Part shown: piece by piece, positions 33,347 to 40,967 of the stretch
Position numbering within the stretch: the first letter of the stretch is position 1
Layout of the letters: every line of letters starts with the position of its first letter
NCBI GenBank assembly: GCA_030247855.1
Contig: JAPDRN010000190.1
Span: 1 to 52,585, forward strand
Source: Knufia peltigerae
Lineage: Eukaryota > Ascomycota > Eurotiomycetes > Chaetothyriales > Trichomeriaceae
Direction of reading: 5' to 3'
Length of the DNA stretch: 52,585 nt
Program-made: the position numbers and the translations under genes
The notes under the pieces: model-generated
Seen by the model: only the letters and a program-made list of their open reading frames with translations
What the model was told of the DNA's origin: nothing
Databases searched by the model: none

Positions 33347-33400
33347 GCATGGATCGTCTATTCTTTCGAGCTTCTTCCGCCGCCCGCGCCCGCATTGTCC

Positions 33401-34195
33401 ATGTCCGATCTGCTCTCCGCCCTGCTGCTGGGCATCCTCGAAGGCTTGACCGAATTCCTGCCGATCTCCAGCACCGGCCACCTGCTGATCGCCCAGCACT
33501 GGCTGGGCGCGCGATCGGATTTCTTCAACATCATCATCCAGGCCGGTGCGATCCTGGCCGTGGTGCTGGTGTTCCGCCAGCGCCTGCTGCAGCTGGCCAC
33601 CGGCTTCGGCCAGCGCGAGAACCGCGAATACGTGTTCAAGCTCGGCGCGGCGTTCCTGGTGACCGCCGTGGTCGGCCTGGTGGTGCGCAAGGCCGGCTGG
33701 TCGCTGCCGGAAACCGTCAGCCCGGTGGCCTGGGCGCTGATCATCGGCGGCATCTGGATGCTGCTGGTGGAGGCCTATACCGCGCGCCTGCCTGATCGCG
33801 ACCAGGTGACCTGGACGGTGGCCATCGGCGTCGGCCTGGCGCAGGTGGTGGCCGGTGTGTTCCCCGGTACCTCGCGCTCGGCCTCGGCGATCTTCCTGGC
33901 CATGCTGCTGGGCCTGAGCCGCCGCGCGGCCGCCGCCGAGTTCGTGTTCCTGGTCGGCATCCCCACCATGTTCGCCGCCAGCGCCTACACCTTCCTGGAA
34001 CTGGCCAAGGAAGGAAACCTGGGCAGCGAGAACTGGACCGACGTTGGCGTGGCCTTCCTTGCCGCAGCCATCACCGGCTTCGTCGTAGTGAAGTGGTTGA
34101 TGGGCTACATCAAGTCGCATCGCTTCACGGCCTTCGCCATTTACCGCATCGCCCTGGGCGCTGCATTGCTGCTGTGGTTGCCGTCCGGCAGCTGA
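33401..34195 (+). CDS. uppP: undecaprenyl-diphosphatase UppP (BacA)
   Basis: Protein of 264 aa, entirely membrane-spanning. It converts undecaprenyl pyrophosphate to the monophosphate carrier used for peptidoglycan and other cell-surface glycans. The two active-site regions are present: GILEGLTEFLPISSTGHL and VFPGTSRSASAIFLAMLLG. The ATG at 33401 gives the standard N-terminus MSDLLSALLLG. It is divergent from glnA across the NtrC-box region. Confidence 0.95.
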   Translation: MSDLLSALLLGILEGLTEFLPISSTGHLLIAQHWLGARSDFFNIIIQAGAILAVVLVFRQRLLQLATGFGQRENREYVFKLGAAFLVTAVVGLVVRKAGWSLPETVSPVAWALIIGGIWMLLVEAYTARLPDRDQVTWTVAIGVGLAQVVAGVFPGTSRSASAIFLAMLLGLSRRAAAAEFVFLVGIPTMFAASAYTFLELAKEGNLGSENWTDVGVAFLAAAITGFVVVKWLMGYIKSHRFTAFAIYRIALGAALLLWLPSGS

Positions 34196-34268
34196 ACAGC
34201 GCCGGGGCACGGGAACCCCGTTGCCGGCCCCGGTCCGTTTCCCCCTCGGTTCCCCAAGGAGAATCACC

Positions 34269-35096
34269 ATGAACCGCAAGCTCACCCTGCTCCTCCCGCT
34301 GGCCCTGCTGGCCGCCTGCAGCCAGACCCCTGCCCCGGCCGGTACCGGCGGTGACGATCTGGCCCCGGCTGCGGCCAAGGCCGGCGACCAGAAGGCGCTG
34401 GCACACCTGGATGCGCAGCGCCTGCAGAGCCAGCACTGGCTGCTGCAGCAGGCCACCGCGGCCGATGGCAAGCGCATCGATGCGCTGTTCGCCCGCGAAG
34501 ACAAGCCGGTCACCCTGGACTTCGTTGATGGCCGCCTGTCGGTCAGCAACACCTGCAACCGCATGGGCGGCGGCTACACCCTGGCCGATGGCAAGCTGAG
34601 CGTGAGCGCGATGGCCTCGACCATGATGGCCTGCACCGACAAGGCGCTGATGGCCCTGGACGAAGCGGTCTCCAGCCGCCTGCAGGGCGAACTGAAGGCC
34701 GAACAGGACGCCAACGGCGTGCTGACTCTGACCACCGCCAAGGGCGACGTGCTGGTGTTCAACCCGGAACCGACCGCTGAAACCCGCTATGGCGGCGCCG
34801 GCGAGACCGTATTCCTGGAAGTGGCAGCGAAGACCGAGAAGTGCTCGCACCCGCTGATCCCGGATTACCAGTGCCTGCAGGTGCGCGAAGTGAAGTTCGA
34901 CGACAAGGGCCTGAAGCAGGGCGAGCCGGGCAAGTTCGAGAACTTCTACGGCAACATCGAGGGTTACACCCACGAAGACGGCGTGCGCAACGTGGTGCGC
35001 GTGAAGCGCTACGAAGTGAAGAACCCGCCGGCCGATGCACCGTCGCAGGCGTACGTGCTGGACATGGTGGTCGAGTCGGCCATCGAGAAGAAGTAA
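34269..35096 (+). CDS. META (HslJ-like) plus DUF4377-like lipoprotein
   Basis: Protein of 275 aa. The lipobox LLAAC lies at the signal peptide end. A META/HslJ-like domain follows (VTLDFVDGRLSVSNTCNRMG, MMACTDKALMALD), then a C-terminal domain of about 90 aa beginning TVFLEVAAKTEKCSHPL with YQCLQVREVKFD, resembling DUF4377. HslJ in E. coli is linked to heat stress and novobiocin resistance; the role here is unknown. AAGGAG precedes the ATG. A related shorter gene follows. Confidence 0.78.
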   Translation: MNRKLTLLLPLALLAACSQTPAPAGTGGDDLAPAAAKAGDQKALAHLDAQRLQSQHWLLQQATAADGKRIDALFAREDKPVTLDFVDGRLSVSNTCNRMGGGYTLADGKLSVSAMASTMMACTDKALMALDEAVSSRLQGELKAEQDANGVLTLTTAKGDVLVFNPEPTAETRYGGAGETVFLEVAAKTEKCSHPLIPDYQCLQVREVKFDDKGLKQGEPGKFENFYGNIEGYTHEDGVRNVVRVKRYEVKNPPADAPSQAYVLDMVVESAIEKK

Positions 35097-35100
35097 TGCA

Positions 35101-35132
35101 GAAGGGCGACCGCGAGGTCGCCCTTCTTCGTT
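35101..35132 (+). terminator. Rho-independent terminator of the META-lipoprotein gene
   Basis: Stem GAAGGGCGACC / GGTCGCCCTTC with a 4-nt loop, then TTCGTT, begins 4 nt after the stop codon. Confidence 0.82.
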
Positions 35133-35135
35133 GTG

Positions 35136-35216
35136 GGGTAGTGCCGGCCGCTGGCCGGCAGCTGCACACAGCTCCGGCGCCATACGGAACATGCCGGCCA
35201 GCGGCCGGCACTACCC
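35136..35216. repeat. SMAG dimer (inverted pair)
   Basis: GGGTAGTGCCGGCCGCTGGC and a near-complementary unit ending CGGCACTACCC are about 35 bp apart. It sits directly after a terminator. Confidence 0.85.
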
Positions 35217-35237
35217 ACATGCATCAGGGAGACCGAC

Positions 35238-35702
35238 ATGAAACGGACGTACATGATCGCACTGGCCTTGCTGGTCATCGGTTGTGGCAGCAGGGCATAC
35301 GCCGCCAGCACACCCACCACCGACCAGCTTGAAGCCCGTCTGTGGCAGCTCGCACGCGCCACCGACGCGCAGGGCAAGCGCATCGACGCGTTGTTCGTCA
35401 GGGGCCGGGAGCCGTACACCCTGCGCTTCCAGCCCGGCTACATGAGCGAGTTGAACCTGTGCAACCAGGCCAGCAGCCATTACCACCTGCAGGACGACCG
35501 GCTGATCCTGGAGAACGGCATCCAGACCACCGCGCTGTGCATCAATCCCAAGGTGGATGCGCAGGAACGGCGAGCCGAAACGCTGTTTCACGGTCGCGAT
35601 ACCGCACCGACCCTAGCGTTGGACGACACTGGCGCATTGGTCGTGCGCAATGCCAAGGGCGAAGTGCTGGTGTTCAAACCCGCGCCGCTGCCGGCGAAAT
35701 GA
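35238..35702 (+). CDS. META-domain protein, shorter paralogue
   Basis: Protein of 154 aa. A signal peptide (MKRTYMIALALLVIGCGSRA) contains a possible lipobox VIGC but could also be cleaved at AYA. The body repeats the neighbour's pattern: LARATDAQGKRIDALFVRG, YTLRFQPGYMSELNLCNQAS and KGEVLVFKP. It lacks the DUF4377-like part. Sequence pattern and context indicate a tandem duplication with loss of the second domain. Confidence 0.78.
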   Translation: MKRTYMIALALLVIGCGSRAYAASTPTTDQLEARLWQLARATDAQGKRIDALFVRGREPYTLRFQPGYMSELNLCNQASSHYHLQDDRLILENGIQTTALCINPKVDAQERRAETLFHGRDTAPTLALDDTGALVVRNAKGEVLVFKPAPLPAK

Positions 35703-35705
35703 AGA

Positions 35706-35730
35706 GGGCGGCCACTGGCCGCCCTTCTTC
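35706..35730 (+). terminator. Rho-independent terminator of the shorter META gene
   Basis: Stem GGGCGGCC / GGCCGCCC with a 3-nt loop, then TTCTTC, begins 3 nt after the stop codon. Confidence 0.78.
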
Positions 35731-35736
35731 GCTGGG

Positions 35737-35801
35737 GGGTAGAGCCGGCCGCTGGCCGGCTGCCACGTACAGCGGATGCCGGCCAGCGGCCGGCACTACC
35801 C
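35737..35801. repeat. SMAG dimer (inverted pair)
   Basis: GGGTAGAGCCGGCCGCTGGC and a near-complementary unit ending GGCACTACCC: the same arrangement as after the preceding META gene. Confidence 0.85.
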
Positions 35802-35812
35802 GAAGGCTGTTA

Positions 35813-36424
35813 TCAGGCCAACGCCGGATTCAACGTGTAGGTGCCGTGCAACGCCGCTTCGGCCAGTACGTGGCCGTGCATTGCACGGTACGCATCGGCG
35901 GCGGTGAAGCGTCCCGGCAACGACAGCGTGGCCACATCCAGCGCGAACACACGGAAGAAGTAGCGATGCACGCGCTCGTCGTTGAACGGCGGGTACGGGC
36001 CGTCGTAGCCGAGGTAGTCACCGGCCATGTCCGGATTGCCGGCGAACCAGCCGGTGAAATCGTTCAGGCCCTGGCGGCTGCCGGCCGGGCCGGCCGGCGC
36101 GGTCTTGCCCTTCACCACGAAGCCATCGCTGCAGCTGCCCGCGGCGATCTCCTGCACCGAGGCCGGGATGTCGGCCATCACCCAGTGCACGAAATCACAG
36201 CGCGGCTGATCGCGCGGCACGCTCATGTCATCGCGACCGACCGTCTCCGGCACTGTCGGTACGTCCGGGTCCACGCATACCAGCAGGAACGAACGGGTGC
36301 CGTCGGGCACACCGCTCCAGGCCAGGTGCGGGTTGCGGTCGGGGGCGAAGCCGTTGGCATCGCCGGCGGCGAACTCACGGTCGATCGGCGCACCGTTGAC
36401 CAAGCTGTGACTGCTCAATTGCAT
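35813..36424 (-). CDS. YbhB/YbcL-family PEBP-like protein
   Basis: Protein of 203 aa with the phosphatidylethanolamine-binding-protein fold: NPHLAWSGVPDGTRSFLLVC, CDFVHWVMADIPA, GYDGPYPPFNDERVHRYFF. Bacterial members are of uncertain function, often described as Raf-kinase-inhibitor-like. No signal peptide. GAGGAG before the ATG at 36424 fixes the start. It follows the TPR gene by 10 bp on the same strand. Confidence 0.9.
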   Translation of the reverse strand: MQLSSHSLVNGAPIDREFAAGDANGFAPDRNPHLAWSGVPDGTRSFLLVCVDPDVPTVPETVGRDDMSVPRDQPRCDFVHWVMADIPASVQEIAAGSCSDGFVVKGKTAPAGPAGSRQGLNDFTGWFAGNPDMAGDYLGYDGPYPPFNDERVHRYFFRVFALDVATLSLPGRFTAADAYRAMHGHVLAEAALHGTYTLNPALA

Positions 36425-36434
36425 CAGATGCTCC

Positions 36435-38513
36435 TCACTCTTCCGGGTAACCCAATCGCACCGCGACCGGGGTGAGCTGGGCAAACGCGGCGCCCATCAC
36501 GTCGCGATACCTGCGCCAGTGGCCGGCAGGCAGGCGCGGCGCGCCCAGCTGTGCAGCCGGCGGCATCGGACGTCCGAACACGCGGCCCAGCAGGTCGGCC
36601 ATCGCATGTGCATCGTTGCCGATGTCGTCGATGCGCAGCAGCACGTGCGGATACAGGTCTTCCTCGTGCAGTGCGGCGATCTGGGTCAGCGAACGCACCA
36701 GCCACTGGCTGGCTTCGGCCATCGAGGTCATCGCCAGCGGTGCAGCGGCACCATAGGCGATCCAGTCCAGCAACATGTCGCGCGGGTCGCGCAGCACCAG
36801 CAGCAGGCGACCCTGCGGCAGCTGCGGGCGCAATGCCCACAACAGCGCGTTGTCCCACCACAGCAGCCAGTCGATCACGGTGTCGTTTTCCAGGCCGCGC
36901 GCCGGCAGGTGTTCGCGCCAGCGCTCGACCAGGCGTTCCGGGCTCAGCACGCCCGACGCCAGGTCCTGCAGCGTGTTGTAGTTCTGGAAGGCATCGTCGG
37001 GTGGATTGGCGGTGTAACGATCACTGCGCAGTACCGGGCTGGCAGCGGCCAGGCCGGTTGCCACGCGCTCCACGCCCGAACCCGGGGCGCCCCACAGGAA
37101 GATCGGTGCCGAGCCACTGTCGCGCGTCGCTTCGTCGATGCTGGCCATCTCCGGCCAGCTCGGCGGCGCCTTGGCCTGCGGCGGCAGCGGCAGCCGCTGC
37201 GAGGCCTGGTCGGTCTGCAGCGCCATCCACGTACGCAGCGCTTCTTCCGGCTGCCCGGCGCGATCCTGGATCTCGCCCAGCCAGGTGCGCAGGTCGGCGC
37301 GGTGTCCCTCCGGTGCCTGTGCGATCAAGGCCTGCACGCGCTCCACGGCGGCGGCCGGGTCACGCTGCAGCAGACCCTCGACGCGACGGCTTTCACCGCT
37401 GACGCGACCCGGTTCCAGGGTGGTGATGCGCTCGGCGATGGCTTCGCCCTGCTCGTGCTCGCCGGCCATGTCATGCAGGCGCATGCGCGCTTCCAGCGCC
37501 GGCAGGTGGCTGGGCATCGCTGCCATCCAGCGCTCCACGACGGCCACGGCGCCGGCACTGCCGACGTCTTCCACGGCCAGTCGTGCCAGCCACAGGTCAT
37601 GCAGCTGGTCATTGCTTTCCAGTGCGTCATCCAGGCGTGCACGGGCGTCATCTTCGCGGCCCAGGCGCTGCCAGGACATCAACAGCAGCTGCAGCACCTG
37701 GCGGTCACCCTGCAGCGATTCCAGCAGCGGCAACAGGTGCTCCAGCGCCTGCAGTGGCTGGCCACTGCGCAGTGCCAGTTCGCCGGCCAGGCGGCGCATC
37801 GGCGGCACGTCCAGCTCCGGCTGCTGCAGCGCCTGCTGCATTGCCTCAGCGGCGGCCTCGACGTTGCCCTGGCGCAATGCCAGCTGCACCACCATGCCGT
37901 GCAGCGAGGACATCTTCGGGTTCAACGCCAGCACGCGACGGAACGCCTGCTCGGCGAACGCCAGCATGTCCTTGCCCAGATAGGCAAAGCCCAGTGCGTA
38001 CAGCACGCGGGTATCGTCCGGCAGCGCCTGGCTGGCCGCCGACAGCAGGGCCAGCGCGCGGTCCGCGTCGCCACGACGCAGCGCGACCATGCCATCGATG
38101 GTCAGCAGTTCCGGATGGTCCGGCTCCAGCCGCGATGCGAGGGTCGACAGCCGCTGGGCCTCGTCGAAATCGTTGCGGCCCACAGCCAGGTGCGCCTGCA
38201 TCAGGTAGGCGGGGAAGGCGTTGGGGTCCAGCCCGGTGGTGCGCAGCAGGGCTTCATCGGCACCCTCGAACTGGCGCAGTGCCAGCAGCAGGCCGGCGTG
38301 CTGCAGGTGCAGCTGCGCGTCATCGGGCGCCAGCTGCAGCGCCTGCTGCAGCGCCTCCATCGCGGCCTCGGCCTGGCCCTGCTGCTGCAGCGCAAGCGCC
38401 AGCCAGCGGTGGGCCTCGGCCTTGCCGGGTTCGTCACGGGTCCACGCCTGGGCCAGCTGCACGGCCTGGCCGGCATCGTTCTGGCGCAACGCTTGGAGGA
38501 TCTGGTCTTGCAT
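36435..38513 (-). CDS. TPR-repeat protein with C-terminal sulfotransferase domain
   Basis: Protein of 692 aa. The first ~450 aa are tandem tetratricopeptide-like helices (KAEAHRWLALALQQQGQAEA, APDDAQLHLQHAGLLLALRQ and so on). The last ~230 aa resemble a sulfotransferase: APIFLWGAPGSGVERVATGL would be the PAPS phosphate-binding loop and LLLVLRDPRDMLLDWI the 3'-phosphate motif. TPR-sulfotransferase fusions are common in proteobacteria; the substrate is unknown. The ATG at 38513 gives MQDQILQALRQ. Confidence 0.85.
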   Translation of the reverse strand: MQDQILQALRQNDAGQAVQLAQAWTRDEPGKAEAHRWLALALQQQGQAEAAMEALQQALQLAPDDAQLHLQHAGLLLALRQFEGADEALLRTTGLDPNAFPAYLMQAHLAVGRNDFDEAQRLSTLASRLEPDHPELLTIDGMVALRRGDADRALALLSAASQALPDDTRVLYALGFAYLGKDMLAFAEQAFRRVLALNPKMSSLHGMVVQLALRQGNVEAAAEAMQQALQQPELDVPPMRRLAGELALRSGQPLQALEHLLPLLESLQGDRQVLQLLLMSWQRLGREDDARARLDDALESNDQLHDLWLARLAVEDVGSAGAVAVVERWMAAMPSHLPALEARMRLHDMAGEHEQGEAIAERITTLEPGRVSGESRRVEGLLQRDPAAAVERVQALIAQAPEGHRADLRTWLGEIQDRAGQPEEALRTWMALQTDQASQRLPLPPQAKAPPSWPEMASIDEATRDSGSAPIFLWGAPGSGVERVATGLAAASPVLRSDRYTANPPDDAFQNYNTLQDLASGVLSPERLVERWREHLPARGLENDTVIDWLLWWDNALLWALRPQLPQGRLLLVLRDPRDMLLDWIAYGAAAPLAMTSMAEASQWLVRSLTQIAALHEEDLYPHVLLRIDDIGNDAHAMADLLGRVFGRPMPPAAQLGAPRLPAGHWRRYRDVMGAAFAQLTPVAVRLGYPEE

Positions 38514-38569
38514 GGCCGTCCGGTTCAAGGTCAAACCCGCATTGTAGCGGGCCGCGCGCCGGTGCCGGT

Positions 38570-39607
38570 TCAGGCCGGCAGGACCCGCCGCAGACGCTGT
38601 GCGACCCAGCGTTCGGAGAAACCATCGCCGCGCCAGTTTTCCAGGAAGCCACAGTGACCGCCCCAGCAGGCGGTTTCCAGCCGCGCCTGCTGCGGCAGCT
38701 GCCAATCGCGGAAGGTCGCGTAGGGGATCACCGGATCGTCCTGCGCCATCAGGATGTCGGCAGGTACCTGCAGCGTGGACAGGCGGTTGCCGGCGATGGA
38801 ATAGCCATCGAAATAGGCCTGCAACGAACCAAACGTGGTGTGCCGCTCGACCAGCCAGGCGGTCAGCGAACGGATGTCCAGGTTCAGCACGCGGTCGTCG
38901 CAATCGCTCAGTTCGGGGAACAGATCGCGCTTGCGACGCAGCGAGCCGGCCCACTTGCGGCGGAAATACCAGTCGTACATCGCCGGGCCGTTCTCGATGT
39001 TCTCCATGGTCAGCCCCGGGTCCAGCACCGGGCAGACGGCGGCCACGTGCTGCAGCGGCACGCCCGCGGCCGGCGCGCGCAGGGCCAGCCGCAGCACGAA
39101 GTTGCCACCCAGCGAATAGCCGGCCGCAACCAGCGGCAGATCGGGCCAGCGCTGGGCGACATCGCCTGCGGCATGCACCACTTCGTCGATGAGGTTGGAG
39201 TGGAAGATGCCGGGATTGAGGTGATGGGTGTTGCCGTGGTCGCGGAAGTTCAGCCGCACCACGTCGAACCCCTGCTCCAGCATGCGGGCAGCGGCCATGC
39301 GCATGTAGCTGGATTCGGCGCTGCCTTCCCAGCCGTGCAGCAGCAGGGCGATGCCGCGCGGTTCGCGCCCTTCGACATGGCTGTGCCAGCCCTGCAGCCG
39401 CACACCTTCGCCACCATCGAGGATCAGCTCTTCGCTGACCGCGCCGGTGGCGGCCAGCAGCAGCAGGCCGCGCTGCAGGCGCATGCGGCTGGAACTGAGC
39501 ATCGACTGCAGGTGCGGATTGCGCAGCCAGCGCGGCGGCTGATAGTCGGACGCGGTGAGCATCGGCGCATCAGCGTCGAGGGTCGGTGGCGGAAAAACGG
39601 CCACCAT
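38570..39607 (-). CDS. YheT-type alpha/beta hydrolase
   Basis: Protein of 345 aa. Family features: PPRWLRNPHLQSM near the start, the oxyanion strand IALLLHGWEGSAESSYM, nucleophile Ser in AAGYSLGGNFVLRLA, Asp in MAQDDPVIPYA and His in CWGGHCGFLE. The full catalytic triad is present. The natural substrate of YheT/ABHD1-3-type hydrolases in bacteria is not known. It overlaps no gene; the acyltransferase gene ends 4 bp upstream, suggesting one operon. Confidence 0.9.
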   Translation of the reverse strand: MVAVFPPPTLDADAPMLTASDYQPPRWLRNPHLQSMLSSSRMRLQRGLLLLAATGAVSEELILDGGEGVRLQGWHSHVEGREPRGIALLLHGWEGSAESSYMRMAAARMLEQGFDVVRLNFRDHGNTHHLNPGIFHSNLIDEVVHAAGDVAQRWPDLPLVAAGYSLGGNFVLRLALRAPAAGVPLQHVAAVCPVLDPGLTMENIENGPAMYDWYFRRKWAGSLRRKRDLFPELSDCDDRVLNLDIRSLTAWLVERHTTFGSLQAYFDGYSIAGNRLSTLQVPADILMAQDDPVIPYATFRDWQLPQQARLETACWGGHCGFLENWRGDGFSERWVAQRLRRVLPA

Positions 39608-39611
39608 GGCC

Positions 39612-40403
39612 TCAGTCCCCGCTCATGGCCGCCACGATGCGCGCGCGCGAGGTTTCCGCGATGCGCCGACGGCCTTCCAGGTCCTGGGTGCCGATCGGCT
39701 CCAGGAAATGCACTTCGGTATGCCGCGCCGGCTCACCGAGCAGGCGCAGGAAATTGGCGAAGAAACTCTCGCCCGGGCCGAAGGCCACGATGGTCTGTGC
39801 ATCCCCGCGCACGCCATAGACCAGCGCCACCGGCTGCACCGGCACGCTGGTTTCGACTGCCGCCTGGAAGATGCGCGCGTGGAACGGGCCAACGTCGTGG
39901 CCGCCGCGGGTACGCCCTTCCGGGAACACGCCCACGGCCTTGCCGGCGCGCAGGCGGTCGGCCATCACCTGCATCACCCCACCGAGTGATTCGGTGTTGC
40001 CACGCTGGTGGAAAATGGTCTGGCCGCGCGCGGCAAGCCAACCCACCACCGGCCAGCTGGCGATCTCGCGCTTGGCGACAAAGCCCATCATGCGATGGCT
40101 GTGCAGGATGGAGATATCGACCCAGCTGACATGGTTGGCGACGAACAGCACCGCGCCAGGCAGCGGCTGGCCGACACGCGACAGGCGGAAGCCGAAGATC
40201 CACATCAGCCCGCCCTGCCACCAGTTCACCACCTTGGCGCCGAAGGTAGCGTCGCCCACGCGCAGCTCGCCCCATGGCGGAAGCATGCCGATCAGGATCA
40301 GCGGCAGGAACACGGTGATGTGGACCAACAGCAGCGGTACGCGGTACAGGTAACGGCACACACGCGCCACGCCGCCGCGGGGGGCCGGAGTGGGGGAAGT
40401 CAT
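39612..40403 (-). CDS. PlsC-type 1-acylglycerol-3-phosphate acyltransferase
   Basis: Protein of 263 aa. An N-terminal membrane segment (PLLLVHITVFLPLILIGML) precedes the acyltransferase motifs NHVSWVD (catalytic NHxxxxD, with His and Asp) and VFPEGRTRGG. It would acylate lysophosphatidic acid or a related lysolipid. The start could also be an upstream ATG at about 40430; 40403 is taken because it gives MTSPTPAPRGG. It lies just upstream of the YheT-type hydrolase gene. Confidence 0.87.
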   Translation of the reverse strand: MTSPTPAPRGGVARVCRYLYRVPLLLVHITVFLPLILIGMLPPWGELRVGDATFGAKVVNWWQGGLMWIFGFRLSRVGQPLPGAVLFVANHVSWVDISILHSHRMMGFVAKREIASWPVVGWLAARGQTIFHQRGNTESLGGVMQVMADRLRAGKAVGVFPEGRTRGGHDVGPFHARIFQAAVETSVPVQPVALVYGVRGDAQTIVAFGPGESFFANFLRLLGEPARHTEVHFLEPIGTQDLEGRRRIAETSRARIVAAMSGD

Positions 40404-40522
40404 CCGCGCACGATACCGGAGGGCTGCCATCGCTGCCAGCCGAATTCGGCCATAAGTCTCATTGACGGCGGCCATCGGCGGGGAACGCTGGGTTCCGCCG
40501 CCGTCACTGCTGCCGCCAAGGC

Positions 40523-40957
40523 TCAACCGTGCCCGGCCGCCACCACGGCCAGGGTCAGCCGCGAGATGCAGACCAGCCGGCCCTGCTCGTCCTCGATGCG
40601 GATTTCCCACAGCTGGGTGCTGCGGCCCACGTGCACCGCGCGCGCGGTGCCGGTGACCGTCCCCGAACGCACGGCGCGTACGTGGTTGGCGTTGATCTCC
40701 AGGCCCACGCAGATCTGCTTGGCGGTATCCACGCAGAGGTTGCCGGCGCTGCTGCCGAGGGTTTCGGCCAGCACCACCGAGGCACCGCCATGCAGGATGC
40801 CGTACGGCTGGCGGGTACGCTCGTCCACCGGCATGGTTGCCTGCAGCCAGTCCTCGCCAGCGGCACTGAAGACGATGCCCAGGGTGCTGATGGCGGTGTT
40901 TTGGCTGAGTGCGTTGAGCTGCTCGATGGAAACGGCTTCGCGGAATACCTGGGTCAT
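40523..40957 (-). CDS. hotdog-fold thioesterase (PaaI/YdiI-like)
   Basis: Protein of 144 aa. The motif PYGILHGGASVVLAETLGS is the conserved active-site helix of PaaI/YdiI-type acyl-CoA thioesterases, with the catalytic Glu. Strands LEINANHVRAVRSGTVTG follow. The substrate, an aryl- or acyl-CoA, is unknown. It stops 120 bp upstream of the acyltransferase gene on the same strand. Confidence 0.9.
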   Translation of the reverse strand: MTQVFREAVSIEQLNALSQNTAISTLGIVFSAAGEDWLQATMPVDERTRQPYGILHGGASVVLAETLGSSAGNLCVDTAKQICVGLEINANHVRAVRSGTVTGTARAVHVGRSTQLWEIRIEDEQGRLVCISRLTLAVVAAGHG

Positions 40958-40967
40958 GCGGCTACCT

